Source of the DNA: UBA6168 sp964508135
Lineage (GTDB): Bacteria; Bacteroidota; Bacteroidia; Chitinophagales; Saprospiraceae
Assembly (NCBI GenBank): GCA_964508135.1
Contig: CAZDSU010000036.1
Coordinates: 1-64,000, forward strand
Reading direction: 5' to 3'
Length of the DNA stretch: 64,000 nt
In this document: positions 8,344 to 16,937 of the stretch, piece by piece
How positions within the stretch are numbered: position 1 is the stretch's first letter
How the letters are laid out: every line of letters starts with the position of its first letter
The notes under the pieces: model-generated
Seen by the model: only the letters and a program-made list of their open reading frames with translations
The model's database searches: none
What the model was told of the DNA's origin: nothing
Translations under genes and position numbers: made by a program

Positions 8344-8961
8344 TTATTCCAGCACTCCGCTCCGTTTCTTCTTCACATAGTGTACTCCAGCGCCATAGAC
8401 CCAGCCTACTGTTCCCCTTTTCGTTTTGATTTTCACGTAAGGTTCGTTGGCTTTCTCCGTGCCGAGGTTTACCACGTAGCTCGAATCTGTAACCTCGTTC
8501 ATGTAGTACACCTCGTCGAAAAGCTTGAGTTCGCCGAGCAGTTCGCCCTTCAGGCCGGGCGTCTTGCGCACTTTCAGCTTGTCAATGGTGACGTAGAGCT
8601 TGGAAAGCCCAGGCTCTTTCGGCGCTGTGGTTTCAGCGGACGGTTGTGCTTGGGCAGGTTGTGTGCCTGCCGGAGGGGCAGTGGTGGTTGTGGAAGCAGG
8701 TTCGCCATTTATCGGCTGGTAAGTGCCCGGCGACGAGGGGGTAGCAGCAGGTTGTTGAGTTGGTTGCTGCGCAATGGGCTGCAGGGTTGCCGTCGGCTTC
8801 TGGTTGGCTGCCTGTGCGAGGCTGTCCTCCCTTGATTTGATGGCCTCGGCACTTTGAGCTTCTTCCTTGTGGGCGTTGCATTTGGAAGCTGTCCACATCA
8901 GGAAAATGAGTGCGAGCAGACCGATAACGATATATTCAACTTTAGATAGCAGTCCTTTCAT
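8344..8961 (-). CDS. Membrane-anchored SH3-like domain protein
   Basis: This protein of about 205 residues starts with a single N-terminal membrane segment (residues 9-23). It continues with a low-complexity linker rich in Gln, Pro, Thr and Ala (about 45-110) and ends in a domain of about 85 residues with the LKVRKTPGLKGELLGEL pattern of a bacterial SH3-like (SH3b) fold, closing with WVYGAGVHYV. Such domains often bind cell-wall peptides, so a periplasmic wall-sensing role is inferred only. The start at 8961 (MKGLLSK) is chosen because the upstream extension overlaps the dprA region and looks non-coding. It is divergent from dprA. Confidence 0.8.
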   Translation of the reverse strand: MKGLLSKVEYIVIGLLALIFLMWTASKCNAHKEEAQSAEAIKSREDSLAQAANQKPTATLQPIAQQPTQQPAATPSSPGTYQPINGEPASTTTTAPPAGTQPAQAQPSAETTAPKEPGLSKLYVTIDKLKVRKTPGLKGELLGELKLFDEVYYMNEVTDSSYVVNLGTEKANEPYVKIKTKRGTVGWVYGAGVHYVKKKRSGVLE

Positions 8962-9078
8962 CTTATTTTGAGGGTTTGAAGTAAGTTTGCAGTTCGTCAG
9001 TGCTGGTGCTTTTTGCTTTATTTTGATTTGCAAAAAAGTAACCAAAACTATGAGAAACACGAATTCCCAGCAAAAGTA

Positions 9079-10182
9079 ATGAATGACCTCATTTATAAAG
9101 TAGCATTGACCAAAATCCCTTTGGTTGGAGCGGTTACGGCCAAGGTACTGGTCAGTTATTGCGGCGGCGCCAGGGAGGTGTTTGAGGCAAAAAAAGCGGA
9201 TTTGCTCAAGATACCAAGTATCGGGGAGGCCATCGTGGGCAATGTCATGGATAAAAAAGTGTTGGAAGACGCGGAGCGGGAATTGGTTTTTATCGAGGAA
9301 AATCACATCAAGCCACTTTTTTACCTCCACAAGGACTACCCCCAACGGATGCGCCCATTTAACGATGCCCCAATTATGCTCTACTACCGGGGCACTGCCG
9401 ATTTGAACTTTCGCAGAACCATCGGCATCATCGGCACCCGAACGCCCTCTCCGCAGGGCTTGAGCATTTGCGAAGAGCTGGTCGAAGGATTAGCTCCCTA
9501 TAACCCTTTGGTAATCAGTGGGCTGGCCTACGGAATTGACGTTGCTGCCCATAAGAAGAGCCTTGAAGCCGGGCTTGAAACTGTCGCCGTACTGGGCCAT
9601 GGGCTTGCCCGCATTTACCCGGCGCAACATAAAAAGGTGGCAATGGAAATGATGGGACAAGGCGGCTTGGTCACCGAGTTTGCCAGCCATGTAGGGCCGG
9701 AGCGGGAAAATTTCCCGATGCGGAACCGCATCGTTGCTGGGCTTTGCGATGCGCTGATAGTGGTCGAAACCGCTGTGAAGGGCGGCTCCATCATCACCGT
9801 GCAACAGGCGAACGGGTACAGTCGGGACGTGTTCGCTGTGCCGGGCAGGGTGAAGGACAAATTTTCGCAAGGCTGCAACTTTTTGATAAAAAAAAGCATG
9901 GCCCTGCTCATCGAGAACGCAGCGGACGCAATGGCTACCCTTCGTTGGAGTCGTGAGGACGATGGCCAGACCCCAAAGTCCGTGCAAGGCCGTCTTTTTG
10001 AAGAACTGACGGAACCAGAAAAACAAGTGGTTGACCTGATTCAAGGCGCCGAGGAAATTGGTGTGGACCAATTGAGCTATGCCTCGAAAATCAGCCAAGG
10101 TGACCTGGCTTCATTGCTGCTGAACCTTGAGTTCAAGGGGATAGTCCGGTCACTACCGGGCAAGCGTTATGTGCTTTGTTAA
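9079..10182 (+). CDS. dprA: DNA-processing protein DprA
   Basis: This 367-residue protein belongs to the DprA/Smf family, which loads RecA on incoming single-stranded DNA during natural transformation. It has an N-terminal helix-hairpin-helix-like region (residues 1-60), a central Rossmann-type domain with GIIGTR, SGLAYGID and AVLGHG, the PMRNRIVAGL region, and a C-terminal winged-helix domain (about 305-367). The start at 9079 is preferred because residues upstream of it are not conserved in type. It shares a divergent intergenic region with the SH3-like protein. No other competence gene is in the window. Confidence 0.95.
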   Translation: MNDLIYKVALTKIPLVGAVTAKVLVSYCGGAREVFEAKKADLLKIPSIGEAIVGNVMDKKVLEDAERELVFIEENHIKPLFYLHKDYPQRMRPFNDAPIMLYYRGTADLNFRRTIGIIGTRTPSPQGLSICEELVEGLAPYNPLVISGLAYGIDVAAHKKSLEAGLETVAVLGHGLARIYPAQHKKVAMEMMGQGGLVTEFASHVGPERENFPMRNRIVAGLCDALIVVETAVKGGSIITVQQANGYSRDVFAVPGRVKDKFSQGCNFLIKKSMALLIENAADAMATLRWSREDDGQTPKSVQGRLFEELTEPEKQVVDLIQGAEEIGVDQLSYASKISQGDLASLLLNLEFKGIVRSLPGKRYVLC

Positions 10183-10290
10183 ATAGTAGGCAGTAGATTG
10201 AGGGTAGCTGATAATCATTCGATTTTTTGGAAAAGTAGGCGTGAGCCTATGGTCTAACGTCTATCATCTACCGTTTCTTAAAATTTGAAC

Positions 10291-11430
10291 ATGAAAAAAA
10301 TTACCCTTTTCTCGCTCCTCTTATTGCTGCTTTCTTGCCACCCAAAACGAACAGCGGGCATCATCGAGCAACATAAAAAAGAATTGCCCGCAGGTGACAC
10401 CATAAAATTTACCCCACCCAAAAACATTATCCTGATGATTGGCGACGGCATGGGTATCACGCAGATCACGGCGGGCATGTACCTCAACGGCAATAGTCTC
10501 AACTTGGAGCAGTTCAAGTACATCGGCCTCCACAAATCTTACGCTTCCGACAACCTCGTGACGGATTCGGCAGCTGGCGCAACCGCTTTTTCCATCGGAA
10601 AGAAAACCTACAACGGTGCTATCGGTGTGGACAAGAAAGGCCGGGCAATGCAGACCATTCTCGAAGAGGCCGAACAAGAGGGTTTGGCCTCTGGCCTCGT
10701 GGTCACCTCTTCCATCACCCATGCCACGCCTGGCAGTTTTTATGCCCATGAGAAAAGCCGAGAAATGGTAGAGGAAATTGCAGCCGACATGCTCAATGTA
10801 GACGTTGATTTTTTTGTCGGAGGCGGCAAGAAGCACTTCGACCGCCGCATAGATGGGCAAAATCTCATCGAAAAGTTGAACCAAAAAGGATATGCCATTT
10901 CGACCTTTCTCGACAAGGACTTTAAGGATATTACCATTGACCCCACTAAGAACTTTGGCTACTTCACTGCCGATGTTGAGCCGTTTCCATTTTCGCAGGG
11001 AAGGGATTATCTCGTACCAGCTTCCCACGCTGCTCTTAACTACCTCTCCAAGCAACCAGAGAAAGGATTTTTCCTGATGATTGAAAGCTCGCAGATTGAC
11101 TGGGGCTGTCAAGCAAATGATTCGAAGTACATTACCAGCGAGATGATAGAGTTTGACCAAGCAATTGGGGTCGTGCTGGATTTTGCGAAGCGGGATGGCG
11201 AGACGCTTATCATCGTCACCGCTGACCATGAGACAGGCGGCTACGCCATCAATCCAACTTCCACGATGGATAGCATCGTGGCGGCATTCACGACCAAAGA
11301 CCATACAGCAGCACTTATCCCCGTATTTGCTTGGGGACCAGGCGAGGAGCTTTTTAGCGGCATTTTTGAAAACACTTCCATCTACGATAAAATGCGGCGG
11401 GCATTCGGTTTTAAGAAAAAGTTACAATGA
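10291..11430 (+). CDS. Alkaline phosphatase, lipoprotein
   Basis: This 379-residue phosphomonoesterase of the alkaline phosphatase superfamily has a lipoprotein signal with the lipobox LLSC (Cys16). Metal and catalytic residues are visible: IGDGMG (Asp52), the nucleophile Ser93 in TDSAAGATA, and ADHETGG near the C-terminus. It probably releases phosphate from organic esters in the periplasm or at the surface. The ATG at 10291 is chosen over a TTG six bases upstream. A strong intrinsic terminator follows the stop, so the gene looks monocistronic. The name phoA or phoX is not assigned, since the subfamily cannot be decided from sequence reading alone. Confidence 0.92.
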   Translation: MKKITLFSLLLLLLSCHPKRTAGIIEQHKKELPAGDTIKFTPPKNIILMIGDGMGITQITAGMYLNGNSLNLEQFKYIGLHKSYASDNLVTDSAAGATAFSIGKKTYNGAIGVDKKGRAMQTILEEAEQEGLASGLVVTSSITHATPGSFYAHEKSREMVEEIAADMLNVDVDFFVGGGKKHFDRRIDGQNLIEKLNQKGYAISTFLDKDFKDITIDPTKNFGYFTADVEPFPFSQGRDYLVPASHAALNYLSKQPEKGFFLMIESSQIDWGCQANDSKYITSEMIEFDQAIGVVLDFAKRDGETLIIVTADHETGGYAINPTSTMDSIVAAFTTKDHTAALIPVFAWGPGEELFSGIFENTSIYDKMRRAFGFKKKLQ

Positions 11431-11441
11431 CACAGGTATAA

Positions 11442-11477
11442 AAAGAAAGGCGACCGATTTGGCCGCCTTTCTTTTTT
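11442..11477 (+). terminator. Intrinsic terminator after alkaline phosphatase
   Basis: A perfect 11-bp stem (AAAGAAAGGCG, 11442-11452, with its complement at 11464-11474) closes an 11-base loop and continues into a T run. It could also serve the convergent DUF4783 gene. Confidence 0.9.
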
Positions 11478-11496
11478 ATAAAACCCGGGATGAGGA

Positions 11497-11886
11497 TTAT
11501 TCTTTGTCGAACCTCAGTTCCTGAATGACTTGTTTACCACCGCTCACTTTCATGTAAATATACACCCGGTAAGTGCCAGATGAGGCGGTCATGTTGCCAA
11601 TGCAGTATTGCGAGTCTTGGCCCTTGGAAGCGCCTTGGTGGACCTGCTTGAAAGACGAAGGCTTGTTTTTGGCAAAAAAGTCTTTCAACACTTTTATAGC
11701 CTCGGCCTTGGAATATGTCTCCTCCTTGTCCATGACAGCGATTTCCACGCTGGCATCGAAGTACTGGCCCAGTGCATCGGCGTTGCCACTGCTGATGGCC
11801 TTCGTGATGGCGTCGAGGTTCAGCTCCTCCATGCTGACGAAAGCAATTGAAGGGGCAAGAAGAAGGACAAACAAGAAATTTTTCAT
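11497..11886 (-). CDS. DUF4783 family exported protein
   Basis: This 129-residue protein has a Sec signal peptide (residues 1-18) and then a small alpha-plus-beta domain resembling the NTF2-like DUF4783 family of Bacteroidota. That assignment is from the overall pattern (a short helix with DAITKAISSGNADAL, then strands ending QVIQELRFDKE). Its function is unknown. The start is taken at 11886 (MKNFLFV). It converges with the alkaline phosphatase gene and shares its terminator region. It is isolated from gpmI by a 360-bp non-coding stretch. Confidence 0.75.
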   Translation of the reverse strand: MKNFLFVLLLAPSIAFVSMEELNLDAITKAISSGNADALGQYFDASVEIAVMDKEETYSKAEAIKVLKDFFAKNKPSSFKQVHQGASKGQDSQYCIGNMTASSGTYRVYIYMKVSGGKQVIQELRFDKE

Positions 11887-12246
11887 GGTCTTGATTTTTA
11901 TGAACACATCGGCTCAGTTTGAGAACAAATACGTTCCGCATATTGAGCCTGCGAAGTTCTTGATTTCATATCAAACGAACAAAAGTTTTTATATGTTCAC
12001 TTGACAATAGTTTTGACGTGAAAGAATGGAAGGGTAACGGAGCGAAAGGTTAAAGTTCTCTAAAATCATCATTGCAAATTCAATGACAACTTAACGGTAA
12101 GATGCCCTGCTCTCGTATCTTCCCCCAAGTTATTTCCATTTTTTTCAAAACAATAGCCATAACGAGCGCCTTTTCAAAAGTGACATGAACACAGGTTGTA
12201 TTTTTGCTGCGCAAAAAGGCTTTTTCAAAGTCATAAATAAATTAAT
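11887..12246. other. Non-coding gap upstream of gpmI
   Basis: This 360-bp AT-rich stretch separates the divergent DUF4783 and gpmI genes. I see no convincing gene. It holds a TATTTTTG box (12199-12206) on the plus strand. Confidence 0.5.
12199..12206 (+). promoter_or_regulatory. Bacteroidota -7 box for gpmI
   Basis: TATTTTTG matches the TAnnTTTG consensus of Bacteroidota primary-sigma promoters and lies 41 bp before the gpmI start. No clear -33 TTTG is present at the usual spacing. Confidence 0.5.
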
Positions 12247-13773
12247 GTGAAAACAAATCACGTAATGCTCATCATCCTTGACGGATGGGGCAAGGGACAA
12301 AAACCTTCTGCCGATGCCATCGCTCAAGCCAACACACCAGTGATGGATGAATTGCTCAAGTCCTGCCCGAATTCCGAGCTGGTAACTTTTGGCGAAGAGG
12401 TTGGACTGCCCGAAGGGCAGATGGGCAATTCCGAAGTCGGCCACCTCAACATCGGTGCCGGGCGCATCGTCTATCAAGAGCTTGTCCGTATCAACAAATC
12501 CATTCGGGACGGCGAACTGCAACAGCACCCCGTTTTGCTCGAAGCGCTACAATATGCCAAGGCAAACGACAAAGCTGTCCATTTCATTGGCCTTTTATCT
12601 GATGGCGGAGTACATTCCCATACTCGTCACCTGATGGCGCTTTGCAATGCAACACAGCAACAGGGCTTGAGCCGGGTTTTTGTACATGCATTCATGGATG
12701 GGCGGGATACTGACCCAAAATCCGGCTGTGGATATCTAGAAAACTTTTTGCAACATGTTGATGGTCAACATGTTAGGTTGGCTTCAATTATTGGGAGGTA
12801 CTATGCCATGGATCGTGACAAGCGCTGGGAGCGGATAAAACTCGCTTATGACTTGTTGGTGAGCGGAATTGGCGAAAAAACGACAGACCCATTGTCGGCT
12901 GTACGCAAAAGCTACGATGCGGATGTTACGGATGAATTCTTGAAGCCCATTGTTTGTGTGGATGAAAATGACCAACCCGTTGCGACCATCCAAGAAGACG
13001 ATGTGGTCGTTTGTTTCAACTTCCGCACCGACCGCCCCCGTGAAATCACGACCGTGCTCACGCAAAAAGACATGCCTGATTTTGGTATGCGAAAACGCCG
13101 CTTGCATTATGTAACCATGACTCGCTACGACGAGACCTTTCAAAACGTCCACGTCATCTTCGAAAAAGACAACTTGAACAACACACTTGGCGAGGTACTT
13201 GCGAACGCTGGACTCACTCAGGTACGGATTGCCGAAACGGAGAAATACCCACACGTCACTTTCTTTTTCTCTGGCGGGCGGGAAGCGACTTTTTCCGGTG
13301 AGCGTCGACTGATGATTCCATCGGCAAAAGTAGCCACCTACGATATGCAACCGGAGATGAGTGCCGTCGAAATCACAGATACCATCATTGCTGATATCGA
13401 AAATCATCAGCCAAATTTCATCTGTCTCAACTACGCCAATGCCGACATGGTTGGCCATACTGGTGTTTTCGAAGCGGCGATGAAGGCAGTGGAAACCGTT
13501 GACACTTGCCTTGGGCGCTTATTGAACTGCGGCAAACAGTACGGCTATGCCGCCATCGTGATTGCCGACCATGGAAACTCTGATTACATGATAAATGAAG
13601 ATGGGACGCCAAACACCGCCCATACCATAAACCCTGTTCCGTGCGTATATGTGGGGTCGGCTGGCACTAAGATGGCCAATGGTAAATTGGCGGATATTGC
13701 ACCTACCGTCCTAGGTCTATTTGGTATTAATTTGTCAGAAGAGATGAACGGAACAAATTTGCTTTCCAAATAA
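12247..13773 (+). CDS. gpmI: 2,3-bisphosphoglycerate-independent phosphoglycerate mutase
   Basis: This 508-residue enzyme interconverts 3- and 2-phosphoglycerate in glycolysis and gluconeogenesis using two Mn ions. Visible residues are Asp12 in ILDGWG, the nucleophile Ser62 in GNSEVGH, DGRDTDP around 155, NFRTDRPRE, NYANADMVGHTG and the C-terminal ADHGN. The length is typical. It starts at GTG (12247), which lines the first strand up with the family; the next in-frame ATG would cut into it. A lipoprotein gene follows after 12 bp on the same strand and may be co-transcribed. Confidence 0.96.
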   Translation: MKTNHVMLIILDGWGKGQKPSADAIAQANTPVMDELLKSCPNSELVTFGEEVGLPEGQMGNSEVGHLNIGAGRIVYQELVRINKSIRDGELQQHPVLLEALQYAKANDKAVHFIGLLSDGGVHSHTRHLMALCNATQQQGLSRVFVHAFMDGRDTDPKSGCGYLENFLQHVDGQHVRLASIIGRYYAMDRDKRWERIKLAYDLLVSGIGEKTTDPLSAVRKSYDADVTDEFLKPIVCVDENDQPVATIQEDDVVVCFNFRTDRPREITTVLTQKDMPDFGMRKRRLHYVTMTRYDETFQNVHVIFEKDNLNNTLGEVLANAGLTQVRIAETEKYPHVTFFFSGGREATFSGERRLMIPSAKVATYDMQPEMSAVEITDTIIADIENHQPNFICLNYANADMVGHTGVFEAAMKAVETVDTCLGRLLNCGKQYGYAAIVIADHGNSDYMINEDGTPNTAHTINPVPCVYVGSAGTKMANGKLADIAPTVLGLFGINLSEEMNGTNLLSK

Positions 13774-13785
13774 ATCAGAACATTG

Positions 13786-14346
13786 ATGGATGTCAAGTTG
13801 AGATTTTTTGCGGTATTCTTTTTAATCCTTTTTGAATCGTGCAGCAGCGAGTCAAAACCTGTAAGCGCCAAGGTTGTCAAGTCGTTCTTTGATTTAAAAG
13901 GGTATTTTGAAGGCGAAGTGCAACGGCTTCATTCTTTTGGAAAGGCTAGGAAGATTGTGATGGCAGATGGCAAGCATGAGGAAAGGATCATTGACAATGT
14001 TCATTTCGAGCGTGAGTTGGATGCGTTCTCCAGTTCTGATATCAACCGACCCGCCTGGTCTGATAAATACACGGTAGATAGCATTTTTAATGAGCAGATG
14101 GAGCTTGTACAACTTGTAATTAAAGCCGATGACGAAAAGCTGAAAACACGCAAGGTTACGGTTGATTTTGAAAGAACTATTATTACCAAGGTCGACATAG
14201 AAAACAATACTTCAAGTTCTATTGCTACCTCTAGTCAGAGGTTGATATATCAGTCAGCAATTGGGTATTCTATCGAAAGCCATCAAAAAGTGACAATGGC
14301 AGGTGGTGACCATGTGTTTAAGGTGGAGGTTCAATTTCTAGAATAG
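13786..14346 (+). CDS. Putative lipoprotein of unknown function
   Basis: This is a 186-residue protein with a lipoprotein signal ending in FESC (Cys at about residue 19). The rest is predicted to be mainly beta strand, with no recognised motif. It follows gpmI by 12 bp and ends at a terminator-like hairpin, so the two genes may form a transcript. No function is inferred from that. The ATG at 13786 is chosen over a TTG three bases upstream. Confidence 0.75.
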   Translation: MDVKLRFFAVFFLILFESCSSESKPVSAKVVKSFFDLKGYFEGEVQRLHSFGKARKIVMADGKHEERIIDNVHFERELDAFSSSDINRPAWSDKYTVDSIFNEQMELVQLVIKADDEKLKTRKVTVDFERTIITKVDIENNTSSSIATSSQRLIYQSAIGYSIESHQKVTMAGGDHVFKVEVQFLE

Positions 14347-14367
14347 CTACCTTAGTTTGTTGCAATA

Positions 14368-14404
14368 AAAGCCGGAGTGTACGTAATGCCTTCGGCCTTT
14401 TTGT
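14368..14404 (+). terminator. Terminator-like hairpin after the lipoprotein gene
   Basis: GCCGGAG (14371-14377) pairs with CTTCGGC (14390-14396) with one G-T pair, flanked by AAA and CTTTTTG. It lies directly before a parS-like site. Confidence 0.7.
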
Positions 14405-14417
14405 TTCACGTGGAACA
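14402..14417. promoter_or_regulatory. parS-like ParB binding site, copy 1
   Basis: TGTTTCACGTGGAACA matches the widely conserved parS consensus TGTTNCACGTGNAACA and differs from a perfect palindrome at one pair. It lies between the ends of the lipoprotein gene and thrC. Confidence 0.75.
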
Positions 14418-14429
14418 ATGAGTTTTTTT

Positions 14430-15734
14430 CTACTGATATGCATCTAGCAACCATGCTTTGAACTGATCAAATGCAATGCCCATTGATACGGAATGTTTCT
14501 CCTTTTTGGACAAAATGGCCAACCGCCTTGGAACATCAATCTTGCAATTTAGGATTCGTTCGACATCCGGCAAGAACTTGGAAGGGTGGGCCGTCTCTAA
14601 AATCACGCCCTTTGTCCTAGGGTTTTCAACCTGAAAAGCCTCTAGGGCAAGTACGCCAACTGCTCCATGTGGGTCAAGCACGTAACCGTGGACTTGGAAA
14701 GTCCTGCGCATGGCATCTTCAGTTTGCTGGTCATTGAAAGCATATCCTTTGATGTCCCCCTTAATATTGTTCCACGTGGAACAATACATGTCCAGTATTC
14801 TTGTGAAATTGGAAGGGTTGCCAACGTCCATAGCATTGGAAAGCGTACGTGCAGAAGGACGGGGGGTAAATTCTCCTGTGCTCAAATACATGGGCACAAC
14901 GTCATTGGTATTGGTGGCAGCAATGAATTGATGGACTGGAAGTCCCATCTTTTTGGCAAAAAGGCCCGCCGTCAAGTTGCCAAAATTGCCACTGGGGATA
15001 CAGAAAACTACAGGCTTCTTATCCGATGGTAGTTGCTTGTATGCTTCAAAGTAGTAAAACGACTGTGGAACCAACCGGGCAATATTGATGGAGTTGGCGG
15101 AACTGAGTCGAATGTTGCCGGTCAAATCCTTGTCCAAAAAAGCCTTTTTGACCAAGGCTTGGCAGTCATCAAACGTCCCATCTACTTCAACGGCAGTTAC
15201 GTTTTCGCCAAGTGTTGTCAACTGTTTTTCCTGTAAATAGCTGACCTTGCCAGAGGGGTAGAGTATCACCACCCGAATACCTGGCGTCTTGTAAAAACCT
15301 GCGGCAACAGCTCCACCTGTGTCACCGGAAGTAGCAACGAGGATAACCAGTTCACGGCCATTTCCTTTGTTGAAATAGCTCATCAGCCTTGCCATGAACC
15401 TCGCCCCAAAGTCTTTGAAGGCCAAAGATGGGCCGTGAAAAAGCTCTAGCACATAGGTCTCATCATTCAACTTGACCACGGGCGCAGGAAAAGTGATGGA
15501 CTTTTCGATGATGGATCTAAGGTCATTTTCAGGAATTGCGCCATTAAAAAGATGCCGACAAACTTCTAATCCAATCTCTTGAAAGGAATAGTCCTTTAGG
15601 CGCTCGAAAAAAGAGTCTGGTAGTTGCGGGATATATTCCGGCATAAATAACCCATTATCATCGGGTAGTCCCTTGAAAACAGCCTCTTCGAGGGAGACAA
15701 AGCTGGAAGGATTTCTTGTACTGTAAAGACGCAT
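14430..15734 (-). CDS. thrC: Threonine synthase
   Basis: This 434-residue PLP-dependent enzyme converts O-phosphohomoserine to threonine. The PLP lysine is Lys107 in SLAFKDFG, SGDTGGAV marks the cofactor phosphate loop, and FCIPSGNFGN is a typical fold-type II motif. It lies 67 bp downstream of thrB on the same strand, so the two likely form an operon for the last two steps of threonine synthesis. Unusually, the coding sequence contains a perfect 20-bp parS-like palindrome at 14766-14785. Confidence 0.96.
   Translation of the reverse strand: MRLYSTRNPSSFVSLEEAVFKGLPDDNGLFMPEYIPQLPDSFFERLKDYSFQEIGLEVCRHLFNGAIPENDLRSIIEKSITFPAPVVKLNDETYVLELFHGPSLAFKDFGARFMARLMSYFNKGNGRELVILVATSGDTGGAVAAGFYKTPGIRVVILYPSGKVSYLQEKQLTTLGENVTAVEVDGTFDDCQALVKKAFLDKDLTGNIRLSSANSINIARLVPQSFYYFEAYKQLPSDKKPVVFCIPSGNFGNLTAGLFAKKMGLPVHQFIAATNTNDVVPMYLSTGEFTPRPSARTLSNAMDVGNPSNFTRILDMYCSTWNNIKGDIKGYAFNDQQTEDAMRRTFQVHGYVLDPHGAVGVLALEAFQVENPRTKGVILETAHPSKFLPDVERILNCKIDVPRRLAILSKKEKHSVSMGIAFDQFKAWLLDAYQ
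14766..14785. promoter_or_regulatory. parS-like ParB binding site, copy 2 (in thrC)
   Basis: ATTGTTCCACGTGGAACAAT is a perfect 20-bp palindrome. Its core TGTTCCACGTGGAACA matches the parS consensus. It lies about 365 bp from copy 1. ParB spreads from such sites to organise and segregate origin regions; binding here is inferred. Confidence 0.85.
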
Positions 15735-15801
15735 TGTTTTAGTTTGCAGTGGTCAACTTGTAAGTTGACAGTTTGGAATAGCCAAGGCAAGGCCTGGTAC
15801 T

Positions 15802-16734
15802 TTAAAGTTTTACGGCTCCTTCCTGATTGATGGGTGAAATGTACAAATCATGCCCGATGCCTGCTTGCGTATAAATACGCTTCATCGCTTCACCTACTTC
15901 CTCAGCTATCAAGCTGTTTGCGTTGAGCGCAAAGATGGAAGGCCCAGCACCAGAGATACTACAACCCAGTGCGCCTGCTTTCATCACGGCTTCTTTTACT
16001 TCGTAAAAATAGGGAATGAGCCTCGCCCGCTGCGGCTCTATAACCACGTCTTGTAAAGCCCGTCCGATGAGCGCAATATCTGACTTGTAAAGCCCGATAA
16101 TGAATGCACCTAAATTGGCATTTTGCTGGATGAATTTTTTCAATGGGACGGCGTCGCTCAGGATGCTCCTAGCATCCTTCGTAAGTACTTCCACATGCGG
16201 GTATATGACCGAGGCGTAAATGCCACGTGGCATGGGCAATCGGTGAAAGTCCATCGTTTCATTGTCACGGATAAGCACAAGACCACCCATGAGCGAAGGG
16301 GCTACATTGTCGGCATGCCAGCCACCGGAAGCGAGGTACTCGCCTTGAAGGGCGAAAGGCAACAAGTCTTTTTTCTCTAGCGGTCGCTTCAACAGTTCGT
16401 TGATGGCCATGACGCCAGCTACGGCACTGGCTGCACTGCTTCCCAATCCACTACCGATGGGCATTTTTTTGTGCAGTTCCATCTCAATGCCACGGCTCGT
16501 TTCGCCAAGGTGTTCGAGCAACTTTAGTGCTGCAAAACCGGCGGTGTTCATTTGAGGGTCGTAGGGGAGTTTTCCTTGTGCACCGGAAATGAGCGTTATG
16601 CGAAGCCCCGGCGTATCGCTGAATCGTACGATGATTTCATCGCCCGGCTTCTCTAAAGCAAAGCCCATAACGTCGAACCCAACGGCGGCGTTGCCAACAG
16701 AGGCTGGGGCGAAGACTTTTATTCCTGGTTGCAT
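15802..16734 (-). CDS. thrB: Homoserine kinase
   Basis: This 310-residue GHMP-family kinase phosphorylates homoserine using ATP. It has the N-terminal FAPASVGN strand-loop, the glycine-rich ATP loop PIGSGLGSSAAS (residues 92-103) and a C-terminal SGAGPS motif. The start at 16734 (MQPGIKVFAP) matches the usual start of the family; a longer reading frame upstream is unconserved and AT-rich. It sits upstream of thrC in the likely thrBC operon. The aspartokinase/homoserine dehydrogenase gene is not in the window. Confidence 0.95.
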   Translation of the reverse strand: MQPGIKVFAPASVGNAAVGFDVMGFALEKPGDEIIVRFSDTPGLRITLISGAQGKLPYDPQMNTAGFAALKLLEHLGETSRGIEMELHKKMPIGSGLGSSAASAVAGVMAINELLKRPLEKKDLLPFALQGEYLASGGWHADNVAPSLMGGLVLIRDNETMDFHRLPMPRGIYASVIYPHVEVLTKDARSILSDAVPLKKFIQQNANLGAFIIGLYKSDIALIGRALQDVVIEPQRARLIPYFYEVKEAVMKAGALGCSISGAGPSIFALNANSLIAEEVGEAMKRIYTQAGIGHDLYISPINQEGAVKL

Positions 16735-16937
16735 ATTTTGATTTGTATTTTCAAAACAAGCGCCAAAAGTAAGACTTATGGTAGAGAGTTTCAGATTGTT
16801 TGGGGAGGCATACCCAATGGATAAGGAAGGCAGGTGTTTTAAATTTAATTTAAAAATATCAAAAATCAAATCTCGTAAAAATATTTTGCTAGCAGTGCAA
16901 GACAATGTCCCTTTCAAGTTTGCGTAACTTTACCCTC

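Noticed and set aside
8962..9345. Long N-terminal extension of the SH3-like protein ORF
   Set aside because: It overlaps the start of dprA in antisense and has no features before the clear membrane anchor at 8961.
16220..16233. ATGCCACGTGGCAT palindrome in thrB as a third parS
   Set aside because: It shares only the CACGTG core with parS; the flanking TGTT/AACA bases do not match.
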